From JAUMBM01 sp964441755 (GTDB lineage Bacteria > Bacteroidota > Bacteroidia > Chitinophagales > Saprospiraceae), in assembly GCA_964441755.1 (NCBI GenBank), contig CAYTVG010000026.1, forward strand, positions 1 to 42,129: a stretch of DNA of 42,129 bases. Direction: 5' to 3'. Positions 16,297 to 24,700 of the stretch are shown piece by piece. How positions within the stretch are numbered: the first letter of the stretch is position 1; every line of letters starts with the position of its first letter. Both the position numbers and the translations under genes were made by a program. The notes under the pieces are model-generated. The model worked only from the letters and a program-made list of their open reading frames with translations, made no database searches and was not told the DNA's origin.

Positions 16297-16463
16297 GTTT
16301 TTGCGGCTGTTGCCGCAAAAACAAGGGGTTTTGTTTTGGCGGCTGACGCCGCAAAAACGAGGTTCTTTTGTTTTGGCGGCATCAGCCGCAAAAACGAGAT
16401 GTTCTGTTTTGCGGCTGATGCCGCTAAAATGAGGTTCCTGCTTTTTGTGGCGGCAGCCGCAAA
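16297..16463. repeat. Hairpin cluster B: five GCGGC/GCCGC palindromes
   Basis: Five palindromes occupy the gap between the exported-protein gene and the MDR oxidoreductase gene: 16297-16322 (11-bp perfect stem, loop TGTT), 16333-16358 (loop TGAC, one G/A mismatch), 16370-16395 (loop ATCA, same mismatch), 16406-16429 (loop TGAT, one mismatch) and 16442-16463 (loop GGCA, one T-G). Loops TGAT and ATCA are reverse complements, so copies occur in both orientations. Confidence 0.9.
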
Positions 16464-16488
16464 CTAAAAGAAATAAAAGCTAATAAGC

Positions 16489-17466
16489 ATGCGTGCATTG
16501 GTTTTCTTCGAGCCTCCCCGCGGGCTCACCTTCGTCCCTGACCAGGCCCTGCCGGTCCCTGCTGAGGGGCAGGTGGTGGTGAAGCTGCATGCGGCAGCCC
16601 TCAATCACCGCGATGTGTGGATCACGCAGGGGAAATACCCCGGCATTGTGACGCCTGTCATCCTCGGGTCTGACGGGGCAGGCAGCTATGAAGGCCGCAA
16701 GGTGTTGATCAATCCCAACATACAGTGGGGAGATAACCCTCGCTACCCTTCTCCCGACTACAGCATCCTGGGCATGCCGGTCAACGGCACGCTGGCAGAA
16801 TACATCGCTGTATCACCAGATCGGCTGCACGAGCAGCCGCCCCACCTGAGCGATGCAGAGGCGGCGGCCCTGCCGCTGGCCGGCCTTACGGCCTGGCGCT
16901 CGCTTTTCACCAAAGGGCAGCTGGTGGCGGGCGAAAGGGTGCTGATTACCGGCATTGGCGGTGGCGTTGCGCTGCTGGCGGCGCAACTGGCCGTGTGTGC
17001 CGGTGCGCATGTGTTTGTGACCAGCGGGCACGACCATAAGCTGGCAGCCGCCCGCGAGCTGGGCGTTGCGGGCGGTGTCAACTACCGCGAAGCGGGCTGG
17101 GAAAAAAGCCTGCAGCGGGTGGCGGGCAATTTTGACCTCATCATCGACAGTGCGGGGGGTGAAGGTTTTCAGGCGCTGCTCAAGCTGGCGGCGCCCGGCG
17201 GGCGCATCGTCAGCTACGGTGGCGGCCAGGGGGCCGTGCCGTCTTTCAGTCCGCAGGCCATCTTCTGGAAGCAGTTGCACATTATGGGCAGCAGCATGGG
17301 TACGGATGCGGAGTTTGCGGATATGCTCGCCTTCGTTGCGCAGCACCGCATACGGCCGGTCATCGACAGCATCGTACCGCTGGAAGAGGCGCCGGAGGCT
17401 TTTGCCAAAATGGCTGCGGGGCAGCAACTGGGCAAGCTGGTTATTGATTTGCTGGCCGGGGTTTGA
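16489..17466 (+). CDS. MDR-superfamily NAD(P)H quinone oxidoreductase / alcohol dehydrogenase-like
   Basis: 325 residues, ATG start. The N-terminal GroES-like domain contains LNHRDVWITQGKYPG and LGSDGAG. The Rossmann part has ITGIGGGVALLAAQLA (dinucleotide-binding glycines around residue 150-160), then DLIIDSAGGEGF and LAPGGRIVSYGG-type strands. Where zinc-containing relatives have the four structural cysteines, this protein reads NPNIQWGDNP, so it is a zinc-poor member such as quinone oxidoreductases or enoyl reductases. The substrate cannot be told from sequence. The gene follows hairpin cluster B and is 62 bp upstream of the phosphoesterase gene in the same direction, so the two are probably co-transcribed. 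Confidence 0.88.
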   Translation: MRALVFFEPPRGLTFVPDQALPVPAEGQVVVKLHAAALNHRDVWITQGKYPGIVTPVILGSDGAGSYEGRKVLINPNIQWGDNPRYPSPDYSILGMPVNGTLAEYIAVSPDRLHEQPPHLSDAEAAALPLAGLTAWRSLFTKGQLVAGERVLITGIGGGVALLAAQLAVCAGAHVFVTSGHDHKLAAARELGVAGGVNYREAGWEKSLQRVAGNFDLIIDSAGGEGFQALLKLAAPGGRIVSYGGGQGAVPSFSPQAIFWKQLHIMGSSMGTDAEFADMLAFVAQHRIRPVIDSIVPLEEAPEAFAKMAAGQQLGKLVIDLLAGV

Positions 17467-17528
17467 TGCCCGCTGGCTTGTGCTCAGCTTAAGGTAAGTT
17501 TTTTATCATGTTTTTGCAATCAGGCAGG

Positions 17529-18035
17529 ATGCGCATAGGCTTGCTTTCTGACACCCACGGCTGGCTGGATCCGCAGCTCACCGACGTTTTTGCTGACTGC
17601 GACGAACTCTGGCATGCCGGCGACCTCGGCAATCTGGCCGTGGCCGACACCCTGCTGTCGACGGGCAAGCCCCTGCTGGCCGTCTATGGCAACATCGACG
17701 ATCTCAGCATCCGCCAGCGCTACCCGCTGGATCTTATTTTTGAACGAGAAGGCATCAGGGTGCTCATGACCCACATCGGCGGCTATCCGGGCCGCTACAC
17801 GGCCCGCCTCAAAAAACTGCTGGACGAGCACCGCCCGCACTTGTACGTGTGCGGGCACTCGCACATCCTCAAGGTTGTCCCCGACCAGGGGCGGCAGTTG
17901 CTGCACATCAACCCCGGCGCCTGCGGGCGCGAGGGTTTCCACCGCGTGCGCACTGCTGTGCGGTTTACGCTGGCCGCGGGGAAAATCTCTGCGGTGGAGG
18001 TGGTGGAGTTGGGCGCACGCGCTTCAATAGAGTGA
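17529..18035 (+). CDS. YfcE/MJ0936-type metallophosphoesterase
   Basis: 168 residues from the ATG at 17529, which puts MRIGLLSDTHG at the N-terminus as in most homologues; an ATG 7 codons upstream (17508) is also possible. The dinuclear metal motifs are all present: SDTHG (D8, H10), HAGDLGN, YGNIDD, MTHIGGYPG and CGHSHILK. The length is typical for this family of about 160-180 residues. It is a cytoplasmic phosphodiesterase of the calcineurin-like fold. The physiological substrate is unknown for most members. It sits downstream of the oxidoreductase gene; its stop is 3 bp before the first hairpin of cluster C. Confidence 0.9.
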   Translation: MRIGLLSDTHGWLDPQLTDVFADCDELWHAGDLGNLAVADTLLSTGKPLLAVYGNIDDLSIRQRYPLDLIFEREGIRVLMTHIGGYPGRYTARLKKLLDEHRPHLYVCGHSHILKVVPDQGRQLLHINPGACGREGFHRVRTAVRFTLAAGKISAVEVVELGARASIE

Positions 18036-18037
18036 GG

Positions 18038-18134
18038 ATTCTTTTTGGCGGCTGTCGCCGCCAAAAAGAATTCATTGTTTTTTTTTGGCGGCTGTCGCCG
18101 CCAAAAAGATTTGCTTTTTTGCGGCTGTCGCCGC
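18038..18134. repeat. Hairpin cluster C: three GGCGGC-TGTC-GCCGCC palindromes
   Basis: Between the convergent phosphoesterase and leuS genes: 18038-18071 is a perfect 15-bp stem with loop TGTC, 18082-18107 a perfect 11-bp stem with the same loop, and 18121-18134 a 5-bp core with loop TGTC. T-runs precede and A-runs follow each core, so the first two also have the form of bidirectional intrinsic terminators. Confidence 0.92.
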
Positions 18135-18139
18135 GGCTG

Positions 18140-21016
18140 CTACCCCACTACCACGTTGATCATCCGTCCCGGCACCACGATCACCTTTTTCACCGACTTG
18201 CCTTCCAGGTATTTGGCCAAAGCCTCCATGCCGCGCACGGCCGCTTCCAGCTCCGCCGGCGTAGCCGTGGCGGGAAAATCGACCGTCAGGCGCGTCTTGC
18301 CGTTGAGGGCAATCGGATAGGTGATGGTATCGGCCTGCAGGTAGGTGGGGTCAAAAGCCGGGAATGACGCGCGGTGCACGCTGTCGGCTTCGCCCAGCGC
18401 GTGCCAGAGCTCCTCGCTGAGGAAGGGCGCAAAGGGCGCCATGACGACGACCAGTTCGCGCAGCACAGCGCGCCTGCGGCAGCCGAGGCGACCCAACTCG
18501 TTGGTAGCCACCATGAAAGCGCTGATACAAGTATTGAACGAGAAGCGCTCGATGTCTTCGCTGACTTTTTTGATGGTCGCGTGCAACACCCGCAGCTCCT
18601 CGCGGGAAGGCTGCTCATCGGTCACCGCCCAGCTGCCCGCCTCCGTATAAAAGAGCGCGCGGAACTTGCGCAGGAAGCGGCTCACGCCGTCGATACCTTT
18701 GGTATTCCAGGGCTTGGCATCCTCGATAGGCCCCAAAAACATTTCGTACATGCGGAAGCAGTCGGCCCCGTACTTGGCCACCACATCGTCCGGATTGACC
18801 ACATTGAAGTAGCGCTTGGACATTTTGCCCACCTCCGAGACGGTCTGCAACTGCATACTGGCGGCATCGCCGGCAGGCAGGAAGCTGCCGTCGCGGTAAA
18901 TACCCTCCTTGGATTCGAAGATGGCCGTCGCAAAATCGGGCCGCCACTCGATAAACTGCTGTATGCCCTGCTCCGTCAGGTGCGAGTTGGGCGTACCGTA
19001 TTCCGCCACAAAATCGACATGTATGGGCATGCGCGCAAACTCACGGCCGTATTGCTCCTGTTCTTCCTTAGCGATATCGGCGCTCACAAAACGGCTGCGG
19101 CCGTCGACCTTATCTTTTTGCAGCATCAGGTACTCGATGATGCCCTGTATCATGCCCTGGTTGATCAGCTTTTTGGCAAACTCGCGCTCCGGCGCAAGGC
19201 CGAGATCGTAGAGGAAGTGATTCCAGAAGCGGCTGTACAACAAGTGACCTACGGCATGCTCGGAGCCACCCACATACAGATCCACATCTTTCCAGTAGGC
19301 CAGCGCCTCCGGCGAAGCAAAAGCCCCCTCGTTGTGCGGATCCATATAGCGGTACCAGTACCAGGAGGAACCAGCCCAGCCGGGCATGGTCGACAGCTCA
19401 TATTCGTACTGATTTTCGTATTTCCAGCCTTCGGCCCGCCCCAGCGGCGGTTCGCCGGTAGCGGTGGGCAGGTATTTGTCCACTTCGGGCAGCAACAGTG
19501 GCAATTCACTGTCGCTCAGCGGGTAAGGAATACCCTCCTTCCAGTAGACCGGCACCGGCTCACCCCAGTAGCGCTGCCGGCTAAAGACAGCATTGCGCAT
19601 GCGATACTGCACCTTGCCCCTGCCCTTGCCATTAGACTCCAGCCAGTTGATCAGGCGGGGCACCGCCTCCGCATAGCCCAGCCCGTTGATCAGGTCCGAG
19701 TTGATATAGCGCCCCTCTTTGGTCGGGTCAGCTGCCTCTTCGAGGCCCTGCTGAGCGTCGAGAATCGGCACCACGGGCAGAGAGAAATGCCGCGCAAAAT
19801 TCCAGTCGCGCTGGTCGCCTGAAGGTACCGCCATGACCGCCCCAGTGCCATAGCCCGCCAGCACATAATCGGCCAGGTAGACGGGCACCTGCTCGCCGCT
19901 CACCGGATTAATGCAGTAGCTGCCGGTAAACACCCCGGTCACCCGCTTGACCTCAGCCATCCGCTCGACATCCGAGCGGGAAGCTGCCCAGCGGACATAC
20001 TCCTCCACCGCAGCGCGCTGCGCGTCGGTCGTCAACCGGCTCACCAGCTCATGCTCCGGCGCCAGACACATAAACGTAACCCCATAGATCGTATCGACCC
20101 GCGTAGTAAACACCTCGATCTCCGTCTCCGGATGATCCGCCAGCGGAAAGCGGACGCTGGCGCCCTGCGAGCGGCCGATCCAGTTGCGCTGCTGATCTTT
20201 AAGGCTTTCGGGCCAGTCGATGGTATTGAGCCCTTCGAGCAGTCGGTCGGCATAGGCCGTGATGCGCATACTCCACTGTTTCATGAGTTTGCGCTCCACC
20301 GGATGCCCCCCCCGCTCGCTCAGGCCGTCTTTGACCTCATCATTGGACAGTACCGTGCCCAGGGCCGGGCACCAGTTGACGAAGCTTTCTTCGGGAAAAG
20401 TGAGGCGGTAGTGCAGCAGGAAGCGCGCGCGCGCCTGCCCGTCCATGGCCGCCCAGTCGGCAGCGCTGATGCGGGGCGTATCCTCATCGCAGGCGGCCTT
20501 CACGCCCGCGTTGCCTTCGGCCGCGAGCCTTGCCTCGAGTGCCTCAATGGGCAGGGCCTTGCCCGCCGCCTGGTCGTAATAGTGGTGAAAAAGCCGCAGG
20601 AAAATCCATTGCGTCCAGCGGTAGTAATCGGGATTGCTGGTGCGCACTTCGCGGCTCCAGTCAAAAGAAAAGCCGAGGTTGTCGAGCTGCTGCCGGTAGC
20701 GGCCGATATTCTGGTCGGTAGAGAGCGCGGGATGTATACCCGTTTCGATGGCATACTGCTCCGCGGGGAGTCCGAAAGAGTCATACCCCATAGGGTGCAG
20801 GACGTTGTACCCCTTCAGCCGCTTGAAGCGCGCATAAATATCAGAAGCTACATAGCCCAGCGGGTGGCCTACGTGCAGGCCGGCGCCGGAGGGGTAGGGA
20901 AACATGTCGAGTACGTAGAACTTAGGCTTGTTGGCATCTACTTCGACGCGGTAGACACCCTTTTCTTCCCAGTACTGTTTCCATTTTGCTTCGATCTCTC
21001 GGGGATTGTATTCCAT
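18140..21016 (-). CDS. leuS: Leucyl-tRNA synthetase
   Basis: 958 residues from the ATG at 21016 (MEYNPREIEAKWKQYW). The open frame continues 40 codons upstream without family similarity, so the internal ATG is chosen. Class Ia signatures: HVGH at 48-51 (HIGH motif) in PSGAGLHVGHPLGY, and KMSKR at about 730. A CP1 editing insertion lies between them, with FTTRVDTIYGVTF and the AVPSGDQRDWNFA segment. The C-terminal domain and the final KKVIVVPGRMINVVV are as in bacterial LeuRS. It charges tRNA-Leu with leucine in the cytoplasm and is essential. The length is normal for Bacteroidota. The gene ends 6 bp from hairpin cluster C. Confidence 0.97.
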   Translation of the reverse strand: MEYNPREIEAKWKQYWEEKGVYRVEVDANKPKFYVLDMFPYPSGAGLHVGHPLGYVASDIYARFKRLKGYNVLHPMGYDSFGLPAEQYAIETGIHPALSTDQNIGRYRQQLDNLGFSFDWSREVRTSNPDYYRWTQWIFLRLFHHYYDQAAGKALPIEALEARLAAEGNAGVKAACDEDTPRISAADWAAMDGQARARFLLHYRLTFPEESFVNWCPALGTVLSNDEVKDGLSERGGHPVERKLMKQWSMRITAYADRLLEGLNTIDWPESLKDQQRNWIGRSQGASVRFPLADHPETEIEVFTTRVDTIYGVTFMCLAPEHELVSRLTTDAQRAAVEEYVRWAASRSDVERMAEVKRVTGVFTGSYCINPVSGEQVPVYLADYVLAGYGTGAVMAVPSGDQRDWNFARHFSLPVVPILDAQQGLEEAADPTKEGRYINSDLINGLGYAEAVPRLINWLESNGKGRGKVQYRMRNAVFSRQRYWGEPVPVYWKEGIPYPLSDSELPLLLPEVDKYLPTATGEPPLGRAEGWKYENQYEYELSTMPGWAGSSWYWYRYMDPHNEGAFASPEALAYWKDVDLYVGGSEHAVGHLLYSRFWNHFLYDLGLAPEREFAKKLINQGMIQGIIEYLMLQKDKVDGRSRFVSADIAKEEQEQYGREFARMPIHVDFVAEYGTPNSHLTEQGIQQFIEWRPDFATAIFESKEGIYRDGSFLPAGDAASMQLQTVSEVGKMSKRYFNVVNPDDVVAKYGADCFRMYEMFLGPIEDAKPWNTKGIDGVSRFLRKFRALFYTEAGSWAVTDEQPSREELRVLHATIKKVSEDIERFSFNTCISAFMVATNELGRLGCRRRAVLRELVVVMAPFAPFLSEELWHALGEADSVHRASFPAFDPTYLQADTITYPIALNGKTRLTVDFPATATPAELEAAVRGMEALAKYLEGKSVKKVIVVPGRMINVVVG

Positions 21017-21237
21017 CTGTGGATTCTTTTTCTGCGTGTTTGTTTTACATACGTCTGTTGAAGGCCGGGTGTGTATCCGGGATTTCCGCACAGGCTTCGG
21101 AGCAGTTGTTTCGGTGCGTTCTTTGCCTTTTCCCACTTGCCGGGCAGTCGGGAAACAGACAAAATGCGCGAAAAATCAACTCGTTCAGCTCGCTGCCGGA
21201 AATTAGCGAACACCCCGTCTATATGCATAACGAAGCG

Positions 21238-21269
21238 CGAAGATAATACGCTTCCTCTTGGTTGGCAAA
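21238..21269 (-). promoter_or_regulatory. Candidate promoter for leuS
   Basis: On the minus strand TTTG (21266-21269), a 20-nt spacer and TATCTTCG (21238-21245, one mismatch to TAnnTTTG). It would give a leader of about 210 nt before the leuS ATG. I see no T-box or leucine-rich leader peptide in that leader. Confidence 0.4.
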
Positions 21270-21344
21270 CACTAAGACAGCTTGGTTTAAAATTTGTTGC
21301 ACTTGCGGCCGTGGCCCGGCTGCCGGCCGGCCGCGCTGTACGTG

Positions 21345-21397
21345 GCTTGCATAGCCCGCCGGCAGCCGCGGGCGGCCGCGAGCCTGCAAGCTTTTTT
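21345..21397 (+). other. GC-rich hairpin followed by T6 in the leuS/adhesin gap
   Basis: GCTTGCA (21345-21351) pairs with TGCAAGC (21385-21391), followed at once by TTTTTT. Inside, GCCCGC (21354-21359) pairs with GCGGGC (21368-21373). The form is that of a plus-strand terminator or attenuator, yet no plus-strand gene lies just upstream. The rest of the 706-bp gap (21017-21722) shows only a weak TTACTTTG element near 21436 that could serve the adhesin gene. Confidence 0.4.
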
Positions 21398-21722
21398 ACA
21401 CCACAAAACCTAAGGCATTGCGGGAAAAAATTTGTTACTTTGCCGGTAATATCGGCTGCTACTGCGCCTGAATACGAGCTTGGTAACAGTTGTGCCCATG
21501 GCAATTCCTAAACGCAGGTGCGGGATATTATGAGCGGGTGTGAAGCGGCTTTTTCTGCAACTTTTACCTTTCTGCCTCCGGCAGGCCTGTCTGAAGGATA
21601 AAAGTGCGAAAAGCATTTCGCTTTTGTCCCCGTTGTAATGTCCGGACATGCGCTAAGCCCCCGACCCCTGGTAGCCATGAAATGTCAATGTCGTTAACTT
21701 CCATCCTGAAAAATCGTCATTT

Positions 21723-24700
21723 ATGAGGTTACGTTTGCGTAGTAGAGGCAGCAGTCAGGCTGCCGGGCAAGTAGTCGGGTCGAGGGTGCCTTTGCCGGCG
21801 GCTAGTAGCCGTATGGCAGCGACTGACAAGCCGCCGGCGGCCCCGGCCGGTAGTTGTCAGGCAGCACCTTCCAATACCTCCTCGGCTTTTCTTCGCCTGC
21901 TGGGCAATGCGCGCTGGCTGCTGTGCCGGCTGCTGCAGCATGCGGGGGTACTGTTGTTGCTTGCGGGAACGGCGCAGCAGGTGTACGGGCAGGTAGCCCT
22001 GCAGTATGCGATGATCAATGCCTGTGGCGATGAGGACAACCACGAGTTTATTTCATTTCTGGCGACGGCAGACCTCAACCCTGCGCTCATCAACATACGC
22101 TACGGAAGTGATCCTAGTTGTGGCTCAACCACCCTCAATGTATACAATTCTTTCACTGCCCAGCCCAACAATCAGGCGACCATCGACGCCATCAACGCGC
22201 TGGCCGGCTGTACTGCTTTTTCGGCGGCTGCCAATCCCATCCCTGCGGGCAGTGTGGTCTATGTTTTTGACGTTGACTTCAACCCTGGTACCTACAGTGG
22301 CTGGAGTAGCTTTTGTGCCAATCCCGGACTGGTGCTGTTTGCTAATTTCCCCAACGAAAGCGGCAATTTTCTCAATGGTGTGGGTACCCGTTATTTTTGT
22401 GTTTCTTACAATGGTGGTCCCAATGCAATCTACGGCTATACCAATGCCTCCGGCACCAACAACGGTGCTGCTGCAAGCTGGTCTTCACCGGGTACTGTGT
22501 CAATCAATAATCCGGCTTCAGAGGAATGTAATATCGGCAGTGACTGCACACCACCAACTTTCATCAACCCGCCCGGCAGCCAGACGGTCTGCGGGAGTTA
22601 TACGCTGCCGCCCATCAACGGTAGCAACTTCGTCGGTACGCCTGCGTATTACTCGGGTCCCAACGGTACCGGCACCGCCTACCAGCCGGGCGATCAGGTA
22701 GGCTCAGGTACCTACTACCTTTTTGACCCGGGTTCTACCTGCAACCCCACCGTAAGCTTTGTTGTCACCGCCAGTCCGGCGCCGACTGCCAATCCGCCCT
22801 CGACGCCCATCCTGATCTGCTACACGCTCATCCCGCCCTTTGTCGACATACCTGAGGTGACGGCTCTTTTCAACCAGATACAAAATGAGATTACCGGCGG
22901 TGTCCCCGGGGCGACCATCAACTGGTGGTTCAATGCCAACGGCACAGGGCCAATCAACTTTTTTTCACTCGCCAACCTCATCACACTAGCCACCGGCCCC
23001 CAGCCATCGACCGTATATGCCACGGTGACGCTCAACGGCTGTACCTCGGCGGTTGTACCGGTGAGCTCAAGCGTCTCCCTGCGCCCCACGGCCAATGCAG
23101 CCGGGCCGCTGCAGGCCTGCGACAATGGCAGCGGGCAGGGGACTTTTGACCTCACTACCCTCAATGCCGCCATCGGTGGCAATGTAACCTGGTATACCGA
23201 TCCGCAGGGCACCAACGAGATCACCAACCCCTCAGCTTATGTGAGCGGCAACGGGCAGGTATATGCCACTACCACCAATGCGCTGGGCTGCGAATCGGCA
23301 CCCCGCAACATTGGTCTGGGCATCGTAGCTCCTCCCAACGCCGGTGAGGACAATACAACAACTGTCTGCAACAACGGCGGTCAGGCCAACCTGCCGCAGT
23401 TGCTGCTGGGCAGCCCAACGCCGGGCGGCAGCTGGAGCAACGACGACAATGCCCCCGTATCGCTGGCCAACCCGGCGGCCGTGTCTTTCCAGAATGTACC
23501 CGTAGGCACTTACAACTTTACCTACACGGTACAAGGACAGGCCGATTGTCCGCCGGATATGGCCACCATTACCGTTGTGGTTGAAGAATCCCCGGAAGCA
23601 CAGCCCGTACCTGCCAGCGAACTGGAGTTGTGCGCAGGTGCTACCGGTGGTGCCATTTTTGATCTTACGCAATTTAACGATATCGTCAACGGCGGCAGCG
23701 GGCTGCCCGTCAACTGGTACCTCAACCAGTCACTCACGCAGCTCATCCAAAACCCCGCCTCTTTTTTCAGTTCGGGCGGGACAATCTACGTGGTGGTCGG
23801 TGAAGCGCCCTGTGCTTCTGCACCCCTGGCCCTCACCCTGACGGTGCTGCCGGCCGGTACTGCCAATCCTGCGGGTCCACTGGTCAGTTGCGATGCCGAC
23901 GGCGACGGGCAGGCGGTCTTCAACCTCAGCAGCCTGACCAATGCCATCACCGGCGGACAGGGCATCATCACCTGGTATACCAATGAGTCGCTGATCACGG
24001 AGATTACTACCCCCGAAAGCTATACGGCCGGTGTAGCCGTCGTGTATGCGGTAGTACTTTTCAACGGTTGTCCCTCCGCGCCCCGCGCCATTGATCTGGC
24101 GTTGGTGCCGGCACCAAACATTGACGAAATCGCGGATGTGAGCGCCTGCGGAAGCTATACCCTGCCCGCCATCAGCGGCAGCAACCTCAGCGATGCAGCC
24201 TATTACACCCAGCCGAACGGCGGAGGAAGCACTTTGGAAGCGGGTCAGGAAATCACGACGACGACGACCCTGTATGCCTATGCAGGCGATACAGGCTGCT
24301 CGGATGAAGAATCTTTTACCGTCACCATACTGCCCGTCCCGACGGCCCAGACCGCCTCGCTTACGGCCTGTCCGCTGCCGGGTGGCGGCGCCGGTTTTGA
24401 TCTTACTACGGCTGACGCCACCGTCAATGGCGGCAATGGCTTCACAGTCAGTTGGTTTAGCGATGCTGCCGCACAGAATGCCATTGCAGATCCGGCTGCC
24501 TATACTACGGCCGGCGCTACGACTGTGTACGCAGTGGTTGAGAGCCCTGACGGCTGCAGCTCCGAAACTGTTGCCGTAAACCTCAGCCTGCTCAGCAGCC
24601 CGGAGCCGCTGAGCATAACGGCTTCCGAGACGCTCATCTGCGGCAGCAGCGAGATTACCTTGACTTTTACCCTGCCACAAAACGGTAATAGCTACGGTAT

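Noticed and set aside
18374..19822. 482-codon plus-strand frame opposite leuS
   Set aside because: Antisense to a complete leucyl-tRNA synthetase, no recognisable domains.
21017..21230. T-box or leader-peptide control of leuS
   Set aside because: No leucine-codon run, no specifier-loop or T-box sequence could be seen.
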